In this document: positions 35,920 through 47,129 of the stretch, in pieces
Position numbering within the stretch: the first letter of the stretch is position 1
Layout of the letters: each line of letters begins with the position of its first letter
Program-made: the position numbers and the translations under genes
Notes under the pieces: generated by a model
What the model was told of the DNA's origin: nothing
Seen by the model: the letters and a program-made list of their open reading frames with translations, nothing else
The model's database searches: none
Source of the DNA: Parus major
Lineage: Eukaryota; Chordata; Aves; Passeriformes; Paridae
Direction: 5' to 3'
Assembly (NCBI RefSeq): GCF_001522545.3
Contig: NC_031771.1
Coordinates: 28,305,266 to 28,369,265 of the forward strand
DNA: 64,000 nt

Positions 35920-36260
35920 AACATAATATAAAGGGATAAAAGAGAAGCTGTCTTTAACGAGCACATGGCTCTCTGTCATAACAAATTACCCTGTGATGCT
36001 TGTGATTAATTGTGCTGCCACTTGTTGTATGGCAGCACAGTAATGCAAGCCAAATAGGCACAATGCAAGACCGTCTGCAAAATTAGTAGGCTTTTTAAAT
36101 GTAATATTTATCACTGTCTGCCGGATTTGACAATCCTTCGACATATATGTGATCTTGCCTGTGGTGTCCTGAATTAAAATGGATCACATAAAGTCCTGGT
36201 TCAGTGCAGGGCCGATGAACCTATGCAAGCTGATGAGCCAGAAGGTGCTACAAATTAAAA
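35920..36260. promoter_or_regulatory. Candidate conserved non-coding element
   Basis: Unique-looking sequence with balanced composition, retained CpG dinucleotides (AACGAG, GACCGTC, GCCGGAT, TTCGAC, GGCCGAT), TAAT cores, no stop-free frame and no repeat signature. These are the usual marks of vertebrate conserved elements, but conservation itself cannot be seen here. It encloses the hairpin at 35990-36058, so a structured RNA is an alternative or additional explanation. Confidence 0.3.
35990..36058 (+). ncRNA. miRNA-precursor-like hairpin (candidate)
   Basis: The core is a perfect 10-bp stem, TGTGCTGCCA (36011-36020) with TGGCAGCACA (36030-36039), around the 9-base loop CTTGTTGTA. The stem continues outward: T36010-G40, a bulged A, four pairs (36005-36008 with 36041-36044), a bulged G, and five pairs (35999-36003 with 36045-36049). 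One more pair and a 3x3 internal loop follow, then five pairs (35990-35994 with 36054-36058). Total length is 69 bases with about 26 pairs, similar to animal pre-miRNAs. A mature 3' arm beginning TGGCAGCACAGTAATG would have seed GGCAGCA, which I cannot match to a known miRNA. The minus strand can fold similarly. It could also be a chance inverted repeat inside a regulatory element. Confidence 0.3.
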
Positions 36261-36269
36261 TGAGTTTGT

Positions 36270-39200
36270 GCCAATCTCTCTTGAGCTATTTGTGATATTA
36301 TCATGTTCCATTCTGCCTCTTTTTAAGATATTCTGTCACCATGCTTTTCCATGTGCGTCATCTTCTTTTATTCTTTGCATACATTTTCTTGCAATTGAGA
36401 TATTTTTTTTCTTTCTTGTACCCAGTACTTACTTTTTGCACCTGTTTCCAGATTACTAATGTGGTGCTATTAAGACTGAGTCACAGTAGCACCACAGAAA
36501 TCCCAGTCCAAAGAGTCCAAATTCTTTGTTGAAATCAAAATATCAGTTATGGGTAAAGATTGCAGATCAACCCCCAGTACTCTGCTTCTTGGCTTTACAG
36601 CAAGATCTCTCTACCTCAGGTAACAAGGTATTGAGATATATGTTAAGAAAAGCATATAAAAAAGTTTCTAAACTACTGCATCTGCTGCCTATTAATAGCT
36701 CATCACCTGCAGTCTTCAATTATGTTGCTTTTCATTATTTTTCAAGGGAAATTTCTCAAATTTTTCAAAGAGTTTTTTTTATAGGTAAATCTAAAAATTA
36801 GGTCCATGATGGCAAGTTATGTTTCTGGAATGTTATTAAGAATCCAGATCCTTTGAAGATTTGGGCTTTGATATTTACTGAGCTTTGATCTCCCTGGGGT
36901 CCTACCATAGGAAGGACAATCCAGACAAACTGTGTTTTTGAAAAACTCTCTTTCTAACTTTAAGGGAGGCTGTTAACCTCAGGTTCTGGAGTAGACACAA
37001 ATATTTTTGCTCTCCATCCCACCTAACTGCACAGCCACTGAACATTTTTTCCACTCCCTGGAAGAGCAGGTCAGCAACAGAGTGATGTGGTTTTGCCTCA
37101 GTTCTGTAGGCACTGTGCAGCTATGCTCAAAGTCACACCATCTGCTTTTACACGACTGTGTCTGCAGATCTAGGAGGGTAAGGTTTATAATGGTCTACTC
37201 AGCAGAAGAATATGGTGTTCTCAATGAGTAAACTGCAAAAAATCAGGACAAAGTGGTTTGCAGAATTGTATAGTGTAGCAAACTAGGAGAGAGACCATGG
37301 ACCAGAGAGACCATGGTCTACCTAAAAGAGATTCAATTTCTAATTCTTCTGTCAGTAAAAATGAGATAAAGGACTGTTTTTCTGCTCAAATCAGTTATTG
37401 GAAAAAAAAATCTATGTAGAGAGAGAGGTTTAGAATCATTATTGCAGCTCAGAAGTTTATCTCAGATGAAAGAGATGGGTTTTCAGACGAGACACTGAAG
37501 CTCTGCTTCTGGAAGGAAATACCTTATTTAGCTTATTAATGGAGGCCATGAAAACACCAAGTGAAAAGCAGCAAAGAGAAAAATTAGGACAAAGAATTGT
37601 AAAAATAGTGACCCAAGTTCTTTCCTGGATCTCTCTATTTTTATTTTTTTTTAATTAACTATGGGATCCACTAGTAGTGCAGTAGAAAACTGTTCAGTAC
37701 TGACAGATGGAGGCATGAATGGATTCATCAGAATTATCTCTAACGCCACTTAACTTGAAAAAGAAAATCCCTTCTTTCTGGAAGCCTTAATTTTACTCCT
37801 TTTTCTGATTTCTTTTTCCATAATGAATTCCTGAATTATTTGGTTCGTAGATGTCTGGTTTACATATGGACCATGACATTTTTAATCTGTGAAAATGCAC
37901 CAAGGCTGACTCCAGTTCATACTATTTTTTCTGCAGCTAAGAGCTGTGAAATAAAAAATTATTAATTCTGGATGCATGACATATTGTGTAAGTTAGGAAA
38001 AAATCCACCCATGCCAGTGTTCCACTACTAAGAGAACCAATGAAATGTGTGTTTAATAAATCCAAGCCCATTTTTGAGCTTTAGCATTTGACCCACTCTA
38101 TATTACTCCCAAAGCAAGAAAGTAACAGCTCAGTGTTATGAATATAGCAGCACACCTTTTAGTTAATAAAAATGCAAAAGTAATTCTGTCTTTCTAAAGC
38201 ATGATGAAAAAGTAAGCAACAATTTTATAAAATTATTCATTAACCAGGCCACAGCTTTCAACCCAGTACCAGGACATTCAGGTTCACTTGCCTTAAGAGA
38301 GTTTAAGTGCATCTCTGTCTTCTTGGAAAGTTGTCTTAGCCCTTGGCAAACAGCTGCTCTGAGACTTGAGGGGTACTGCTTTCCTCACCTGCTGAAAATC
38401 TAACACTGCAAAAACTTCAGGTTACTCTGGGCTGAGAAAATGCATCAGACTGTTGACTTGATATTCATTTAAAAGGAGTTGGGCTCCAGGAGCTAGGCTT
38501 TATCATTCATTTCATGCAACTTACTCTTCATTATTAAACGCTGAAACAGTGTTTCAGAACAAAGTGTGTAGGTAGGACCCAGAAAAAGCTGCAGGCTGCC
38601 ATCCTGCTGTGTCTCTGTTTCTCTGCGAACCCTGGCTTCTGTCCCATACTGTGGGGAAGAAAAGGGAAGATTCACAGCCACATCAAAACTGAAAAGCCTT
38701 TGGGTATCCCCGGAAGGGGGCTGAAAGGGCACATCGGGAGCAAGAGGTATCTCTGGAGCCTGCTTTTCTGCAGGAGAAGTTTGGAGTTGACTGAGAAGAT
38801 TCTGCTCGTGTGACCAAATCTTACACAAGGTTTGTAAGCTTTGTCTTGGATCTGTATGAGTTATGCATTACTTAATTTTAACCTGGTCATGATTTAAAAA
38901 TGCTTTTTAGACAAGGTAAGAGACCTTTCAAACAGATGTGACATAATTCAGAAGGTATTTTTAATAATTTTTTTAAACGCTATTGAATAATAACTTAACT
39001 GGAGCTCTCTATTAAAGTATTGAAGTACTTGCCCAAAACTATTAAAATTCGTTTACCCTTAAACATCCTTATTCCAATATTAGATAGATCCCAGGATGCA
39101 AATGACCACACTTCACTGAAATGTTTTATGTTCTCCCACACAACTCCTACACACATTTTCATAAAACTGGTTTGCATCACTCTTGGGCTATCTTCAAGGA

Positions 39201-39380
39201 CCAAACCCTGTCACTTTTGCTCAGGTTTGTGATGCCTCACTTTGCAAAAAAGTCGCATTAATTTTGAGTGCTTCCCCTTCTCATGCCTCTCCTGAACCAC
39301 AAAATCACAGAGTCTTTTCAGCAGCATACTTGACGCTGACAGTAATTAAATCTGGGAAGTTCTGCCAATAATCCTTCATT
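36270..39380. other. Non-coding stretch, no gene seen
   Basis: A+T-rich DNA. A 12-base word GAGAGACCATGG is repeated at 37289 and 37305. A minus-strand frame of 111 codons (38493-38828) is GC-richer than its surroundings, but has no recognisable domain and no clear splice sites. Confidence 0.5.
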
Positions 39381-39639
39381 CCTCCAAGTGTGCTGACTTC
39401 ATTGTGAGGTGGGATGTACTGTCAGGCTGTGCAGAGCCCAGAGCAGGAGACAGCCTGTCTGGCAGCCCTCCAGTGCCTTGCTGCCTCAGATTGAGTTACT
39501 GTTTCCTTATCTTGCGTGTAAAAATTAGCTTCTTCATGTGATATACCATGTTCAGACACTGCAGTGATGAACACCAAGGAAATGCACTATGGAAAATAAA
39601 AATGAGTATGTGAGTGGAACAGCAGCTGTTGCCAGACCT

Positions 39640-40340
39640 TCTATCCGTGCCTGGGTTTTGCTGCTACTTGAGGGAAGCAATGCAGAAGGTCCCGTTATGC
39701 AATGCAGAGCCGTAGGTTATGTAAATCAGATGCAGTAAAACTTGACACCAAGCAAAGCATAACTTTGACCCTGTTCCAAATAGATTATTAAACGCCACAG
39801 TAATTTTCCCTATAGCACTGAAGTCTGAATCAATCTTAATACGGACATCATTTACCCTAGTGTGACTCCATTGATTTAACACAGTTTTTCATCAATGGGG
39901 GCAGAAAAGGGTCATGAAATTAGCTGTAGGTGACTTGGTAGTGTATAATCCACTCTTAAACACCAAGTAAAAATGACCAATTTCTTGTTGGTCAAGCAAC
40001 CTTTAGTCCTTTTTTAAAATAAAAAGAATTTTAGTGGTATTTAGTGCGTTTCAAAAGAAGGTTGTTCTTTACTCAGATGCCCAGCGATGGCTTTAGTTTG
40101 CAGTGATTATGGCTAATACATCTAATCCTGTTAGAGAAACAGGGGGCTCACTGGAATTCATTAGCATGAGAAACTAAATGCTATCTAATGCCACTTATAA
40201 ATGTACTGCATTTGGAACAGCCTCTAAGATACAGTTTTATTGTGCAGTCATCTGATTCATACTTAATCTGAAGCAAGAAAAATATAAGGATGGGCCCTGA
40301 CATTTTCTGCTTATTTATAATTATCCTCTTTCAAATTCCT
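39640..40340. promoter_or_regulatory. Candidate conserved non-coding element
   Basis: Unique-looking DNA with retained CpGs (TCCCGTTATGC, GAGCCGTAGG, AAACGCCAC, ATACGGAC, CAGCGATGG) and TAAT or octamer-like words (TTATGTAAATC, ATTAGCATGAG). It has no repeat signature and no coding frame above about 72 codons. This profile suggests selective constraint, and a role as enhancer is inference only. Confidence 0.3.
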
Positions 40341-40349
40341 TGTGATTAT

Positions 40350-41080
40350 ATTGATTAAAGTTTCCTTTCAGTATGTCTGTAGCTGAAACATATTTCTCAG
40401 TTATAGAAGTTGACTTAATTCTGTCATTTCCTTCTGTTGTAAGCATATATTTAATGTTTATTTATAAGGATGAAAGTGAATTTTATTACAATGCAATCAC
40501 TGACAGCACTATTAAAAACTGCATTTTCTCTCAGCATTTTCCTGACATTGCTGAATTTGGGTTCTCTGAACACAAGAGATAGAGCTTCACTTGTAAATAA
40601 ATTTTTGATGTCTCTTTTAACAAAAAAGAATGCACAGATGCACATATATACAATTCCTATAAATTTAAAAAGTCATATCCCAAAATCTAAAATATTTTTT
40701 AATAGCTAACAGGCAGAAGATACAGACAGTCATGAGCAACCTTATGATATGACTTAAGTTAAAAATCAAATCTGTAAGTAGTGAGATAAAAGTATAGACA
40801 GAAAGAACAGAGAAAGAATAGAAATGTCTTTCCCAGGTGAAAAGCAGCAATATCTTGGCAGCTTTTACAATAAAGCACAAGAAGATGTTAGATTCCTGGC
40901 TCTCCTACTCCAGAGATCTTGAGACTGTGATAGCAGCTAGGGCTGTAACATTACTAAACCCTCAGTAAGTAGGGTCTGAGAGGAGGACAGCAAACCAAAT
41001 GCAGAAAATGGGGGAGAAAACAACACTTTCTCTTCAAAGCCCACCTTTGTGTCCTTCACTAAACACTTGAGCATGTTCCT
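40350..41080. other. Non-coding stretch, no gene seen
   Basis: A+T-rich DNA with short overlapping frames on both strands. Nothing recognised. Confidence 0.55.
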
Positions 41081-41090
41081 TCTGTTTCAG

Positions 41091-41320
41091 GCTGATGGAT
41101 CTGTACCCAAACCAGACCCAAGTCCCAGCTCTGCCTCAGAGGGGATGTGTCACGGTGGTGTCGCTCAGTTTGCCCTGCAGAAGCTGCAGCCCCATGGCTC
41201 TGTTCTCCCACAGAAAACCTTCCATTCTGAGGTGTGAACCTCTTTGCTTTGCCTTTCATTGGTACTGGATTAATGTATTAAATAACAGATGTGCTAATAA
41301 ACATCTGGGAGCCAGGCGAT
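41091..41320 (+). other. Terminal-exon-like segment
   Basis: A strong 3' splice site, TTCCTTCTGTTTCAG, ends at 41090. The GC-richer sequence after it stays open for 48 codons to a TGA at 41235-41237, and an AATAAA signal lies at 41296-41301. This is the layout of a last exon of a gene or lncRNA. The short peptide has no known domain, and no upstream exon was identified. Chance or an old retroelement fragment remain possible. The 3' end is approximate. Confidence 0.2.
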
Positions 41321-41349
41321 TCTGTGAAGTCGAAGGGTTGTTGTTCCAT

Positions 41350-44300
41350 TTGACTGAGAAATGTGCTGCAGTCTGATCCTTCTGACTCTGAGCAAGACAC
41401 TGCAGCTCAGCTCACAATTTCCAAGATGTACTGCTGCAGACACCTCCTTCCCACCGGTGAGGAGAACAGAAGGGATCCCATAAATTCTGCATGCACACCC
41501 TGACTGCCAAATCTCTTTAAACACTTCCTTGATCAGTCTGTGGATTCTTCAAAAGACTATGTCTAAAATACCTCCTACTTTACCAACAGGGTTCTGCTAT
41601 CCCTTATGACCATTCAGAAAGGTAAAAAAATATTATTTTGAATAATTTCTCCTTTAATTCATAGGAATTCTTTAAAATTAAAAACTAAAAACATAGAGTA
41701 TATTAATAAAACCACTATAAGTGTTGTTGTTCTGTCCTTCAACACCTTTCCTGCAGATAATGAGAGCAGAAAATAAATTTGCTTCATTTCATAAACCTGT
41801 ACTTGCAAGAAGTTACAGTCATTGTAGTTTTTTCACCAAATTAAATTTCTTGAATCCCCTACGCCAACACATATTCATTTTGCAGCTTTCTAATGTTTTA
41901 AAATCCAAAATTGCATTGTTAGGTGTCTATTTGCACTTTAATTCTGAGACCTACAAAAGTAATTTATTTTGTTTACAAGTCAACAATTCTGATATTACAT
42001 TTCCAGGCATCATATTTTCTATTAAAATTTTGGAATTGCCATCAGCAAGCCAATATACATATATATTTCACATGTAGAATATCTCTATCTCTAATGTAAT
42101 TTATATTTTTCACTACTGAGTATTTGTTTCCTAAATATAGGTAAGCCTTTCTGTTTTACCTAACACTGTTTAATTATACATAATGAAAAACTGCATATAA
42201 CAAGCATTTCTCCAACTTGTGACTTAATTGAGTTTACTTTTAATAAATAAATCCATTCCCAAGGCTGTTCCAGATTCACATCAGATTTCTGTTTCTCATG
42301 GAAAGAAGGAGGGTGAGAAAGTTAAAAAGTTTTTTCCTTCACTTCCTAAATTCCATGTATTTTGTCTCTGAAATAAACTTTGAGGAAGCAGTTACAAGGA
42401 AAGGGAAGCCTTCAAACTTTAAATCACAGAGCAAAGAGAAGAAAGGTCTAGGGTCTTTCTACAACTGCCTGAGCTCTCCTTCTGAGAAGTCAGGGCTAAA
42501 GGCCTTCTGGAAGAATGTCAGTGTCCTACCCCTGCCTCCCCTAAGGATGTTGCTGTGGTCAATAATTTATGAGCAGAAAATTATGCAAGGACCTTCACTT
42601 TCTCCTGTCAGTTCCTTTCATGGGAATTTCCTCAAAAGACAGAAAAAACATAATTCCCTGAAAATTGAATTCAGAGCTGAAGTCCTGTATTATTCAGGTT
42701 CGTGCTTCTTTCCTCACTCTCTGAAAGGAAATTAAAGCAAGAAAGCAAAAGGGCTGAAATTATCAATTGGAAAGGCTATAAGTGGATTTTGGACTGGAAA
42801 AAAATGCTCAAACACTGGAAATCCTTAACAATACATCAAGAAATTTGATCATGAGCTTAGCTGCCAAAATATCATTACCACTTAATGCCTTTGCTTCTTC
42901 ATCATACTTAGCCATTTGAATAACTATTCTTGCATTTCCAGTCCTTCTCTTGCCTAGATCTTTGATGAATATTGCACCTTCTATTTTAATTTTCATAATC
43001 AAAACAACTTCACCACTCTCCAAACCCTCTTACACTACTGAGCCCATTTCTATGCCCTGATTTTTTTTTCTGCCTCATTTTCCCAATGCAAGTCAGATAA
43101 ATTAATTCTTAAACTTCTGAGATATATTTCTGTAGGGTAGATTTTTTAAGGCTCTAACTGTTCCTTTTATTTTTCAAGACTGCCACTTCTGATTTTTTCC
43201 ATGTGGTGCTACTTTGGCAGTGGGAATGCTGTATGTAATAGTGTTTCTCCTGTACTTTTCCTCATGTATTTAGTGCTTTAAAGAATGATTTAAGAAAGTA
43301 AAATAATGAACTTGCCAACTTGAGTGGTCACAAACATTTATGTTTCCAGTCTAAGAAAGGAAAGTTATTCACTCAAAGGCAAAATACTGCATTAATAAGC
43401 CCAGAGAGAAAACCATTTTTTAAAATATTGTTTGGTAAGGAAAGAAAGAAGAATGTTCAGGTGTGCTGATACACTTTGGCTGAATAATGTTAACAAACAT
43501 GCATATTCCAGAAGTACTCCCTAATACAGTACAGGAACAGTCCCTCAACCTACAATTAATCCAGGAGGAATAAGCAATATTAATACCTAATTCTGTTTTT
43601 AATAAAATTTAGCAACTGTTCTTAGCTAGTGTCAAATTATACCAATAAAAATCACATTCTTGATCAAAATGTTTTAACTAGGATGTAAATTAGCTCTAAA
43701 ACTTGTTCTGTTAAATAGTACTGCCAGTGGAAAAAGATATCTTTAGAAGTGTCTGGGGTTTGGGGGTTTTGTTGTCCTCCTGTTTAAATTCCTTTTTAAA
43801 TCAAGAAGTCATGTTATATGGACAACCAAAATGTTGTTTTTAGTGTTTGAATATGGTTTTGGCTTTATAAAATAGCTTGAACTAATCAAGAGATGAAAGG
43901 TAATGCCTTGCCACCTCTACTGTACAGGCACTCTCAATTCTATGACTGTAGGTAAAAAGTAGTGCCTTCAATTGAATATGTTCTCTCACCTTTGAGATTT
44001 ACACAGGGCACCCTCCTAATATGGCAGACTAAATTTGTCCAGTTAGGGTCTGGGTTTTTTTTGGTTTTTTGTTTTAGGTTAATCTTCATCTTAGGTTCAC
44101 AGGTACTCAGTGTAAAATCATGTAAGACATGCATTTCACTTTTATATTAATGTACTCTCTTACTCTTAAGACATTCATTAAGAATTTGCTCCTTAGGTAT
44201 TATTTTAGATAGATGTTTTGTGGGGGTTTTTTAAAGCTATTTGTGCTGAAAGGGTATTCTGGGTTTTCATATGGTTAAATCACATTTAGAAGATAACATA

Positions 44301-45910
44301 AGTATCAATCTTAATAAGAGGGAAACATTTTGCATTGTTCAGGTCAGCTGCCACAGTTATTACTTTTTTGGCAAGGCTCGGAAATTTTTATGTTTTTTAT
44401 TGATCTCCCTTCTGGTCTGAGTTGCAGTTCAATAGCTGAATTACTAACCTAGTTATTTCATTGTAACAAGTGATAAATGATACTGCTTTTAGATCTACAC
44501 TGCCTTATTTCAGATTCTGGGTTCCTAACACAAATTCAGTCAATACAGGCTCAAGACTATTCCTTCTTTGTGAAGGGGCACAGCAGCTCCATTGAAGGTA
44601 GAGTCACAGAATGGACATATATGCTGTTTGTGTTTGCCAACAAAGGTCAGAAGGCGAGTATTAGCATTCAAGAACATTCAGTAATTTGGAAGCTGCCTGG
44701 AGGATATGTCTAGCAACTTAAGGCTCAAAATCCTGCCTCCATCTGTCTACCGCCAAAGCACAGTAAAATATGCCTGTGCTCCTTATGGTTCCACTCAGAA
44801 ATGTCAAGATAGTCACCTTTCAGCATGAATCAGAAAGAACCACTTCTGAAAACAAGCAGAGTAATCTTCAGGTTTTCTCTTGTGAGCAGAGGTCTGCACC
44901 ATAAGAATAACATGCAAATTTCATAAATCTAGTCACTCAACAGAATAGCTAGAAACTGCTTAAATGTCAGCAATATTTACAACATCCTTCTCAGTCATGA
45001 CCCAGCTATACCACTGTTTGAGCATGGACCCTAATGTCTCAGAGATAAAAACATTATCAGTACACCTAATTCTTCTCATGCAGTGTTGTTTTCTCAACCA
45101 GCATATGCAGGACTTGATTCTGTTTTTGACTCTGAAAAGGTCTGGATTCCTGTAAGTGTTGCAACTATTTGTGTAATTTTCCTTTATCTCTTCCTGGCTA
45201 TTTAAGATCAGAAGAGGAAAGAATTAACAGAATTAATGAAGGTGCTTCTTAAACAATAAATCTGAGTCTAAAGGTAATGAAAGGGCTCTTGGGCACATCC
45301 ACTCAGTGTTATGGCAATGACACAACATTGACCAGTAATGACCTCTCTGCTGCACTACTGAAGGCTAACATCATCAGTTTGTAACTTTAAGTACTGAAAA
45401 GAACATCAAAAGTGTTCTCAAGCCAGTCAGGTGAGAAAAAACAGTAAAAAACAGCCCTTTGTCAGAGTTTTGTGCAGTCATAAAAGCCTCAATAGCTCCA
45501 GGACACAGATACTTGCAGACAAAACTACTCATATTTTGCTTTCAAATGAAGAGCTCAGGAGAACTGGCTAGCTCTTCTGTAATTTCTATGCCAAGCAAAA
45601 TAATTTATTCAGCAGTTAAGTGAACATACAGCTGAAAGGTATCCTACTTTCCTGACCAGGGCATCAACCAGTGACAGAAGTCTACTTTTTGTTCTTTTCT
45701 CCAGACCTTATCTGTCTGCCACTTCTAAACCATGCCCTGAATCGTGCACTGTTTTACTTACATTTCAACAGTTACCTGCAGCACACCTCCTTTTTAAACA
45801 GAGATGGGAACAGAATCATTTCTTTCTGACCTACAAAGATCAGAGGAGACAAAAAACATTCAGTTCATGAATGCAATCTTTTCAACAGTACAATTCACCA
45901 CTTGCATCAT
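41350..45910. other. Non-coding stretch, no gene seen
   Basis: A+T-rich DNA. An ATG-started frame of 145 codons at 42298-42735 is the longest outside repeats, but it has no known domain and such a length is expected about once by chance in this much sequence. No repeat family recognised. Confidence 0.5.
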
Positions 45911-45915
45911 TTGAA

Positions 45916-45938
45916 ATATATGTATATATATATATATA
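45916..45938. repeat. (TA)n microsatellite
   Basis: Alternating TA with one TG step. Confidence 0.85.
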
Positions 45939-45944
45939 GTTGCC

Positions 45945-46695
45945 ACAGACCCACATATGAGAGTCAGAGTGAAATACCCAGATGGAACCACATATGCTGA
46001 CATTTTCCTGCGTCATCATCAAATCATTCTTGGTTAAGCACACAAAACGAAGAACCTCATCTTCAACAAGATCATGTTGTACTTATTGTCTACAAACATG
46101 AAATAAATAATTGATTACCTGTCAAGTACGCTGAGCTCCTGTAACCTCTTTTTTAAAGTAAAATCAGAGCAAACAAGGCTTAATACCTCAGTCAGAATAT
46201 GTGTCTATTATTCTGCACCGTTTTGATTGCTGCTTGTTCCTTTGGGAGACCTCCAATTAAAGTGCTGTAGGTCTCATATTCTCCATACATATGCAACAGA
46301 ATTACCCAACCCTTTTGACACCCTCTGGTCTGTATGTGGTTTTTGTAGAATAGAAATTGTGTCTCCACTGCAGACCATACTCAAATAATACTTTTTCTAA
46401 CCTTCTTTTAGGGTTGGTCCACAGTATAGCTGCAAATGTAGCACAGACTTACTCAAGTAAACTTCCAAGAATGAGAAATTTGAGCTGTATTTTTTTTGCT
46501 TTTATTTTTCCTGTTGCATAGACCATAGGTAGCATGAATCTGTGAACAATGCAGTCTGCTGGGGAGGACAGAAAGGACCAATGCAATGAGCAAATTAAAT
46601 TAGTTTAGGATTTGACAAAGCAGTTAGACTACAAGTGCCATTATGCCTATCTGTTCTGTATTGGAACAGGAATCTTATAATTGGCCATCCCAGAA
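45945..46695. other. Non-coding stretch, no gene seen
   Basis: A+T-rich DNA with no notable frame or repeat. Confidence 0.55.
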
Positions 46696-46699
46696 TCAG

Positions 46700-47125
46700 C
46701 CATCCTTTCTGTAGCCACCAAAACCTGTGACTGAGTAAGAATGTCAGCACATGTTGGGCAGCTGAGGAAAGGGAAGGGTCCTGAGGGGCTTGAACTGGAA
46801 GGACCCATGCACTCTGTAATACAGCATTTTTCCCAGTGGCCCTGCTGCCTCATCTGGTTGTTCCAGAACTGCAGGTCTGTGTGTTCCTTCATGTGTCCAT
46901 GGCATATCACCCAGCATTGTGGCAGCACTTGTCAAAACTTGAGCTGTTTCAGTTGGTTCCTTTCTCATACAGCCATCCTGCCCCATGTCCTGAGGCAATA
47001 TTTACCTGGATTTAAAATCAAAATCAGTCCACACCAAAGCAGTTACAGAGGAAGTAGATTATTTCTTCTGGAACAGCTGTGCTCAGATTTTCTTCTGCAA
47101 GGCCTTTTCCCTCTTAGATTGGCAT
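46700..47125. other. GC-richer block with overlapping open frames
   Basis: Open frames occur on both strands (128 codons on plus, 93 and 84 on minus). Their overlap in opposite directions argues that they reflect composition and not coding. It may be a decayed retroelement that I cannot name. Confidence 0.35.
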
Positions 47126-47129
47126 GACA

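Noticed and set aside
37289..37316. 12-base word GAGAGACCATGG repeated at 16-base spacing
   Set aside because: Too short to mean more than local slippage.
38493..38828. 111-codon minus-strand frame with fairly protein-like composition
   Set aside because: No known domain, no clear splice acceptor before it, and only moderate length. Kept only as a note in the stretch description.
42298..42735. 145-codon ATG-started frame, the longest outside repeats
   Set aside because: No domain, no promoter or splice context, and a frame of this length is expected about once by chance in 64 kb of such DNA over six frames.
44041..44090. T/G-rich run considered as a possible G-quadruplex
   Set aside because: Too few G-runs of three or more for a standard quadruplex. 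The same holds for the T/G tract at 22.93-23.0 kb.
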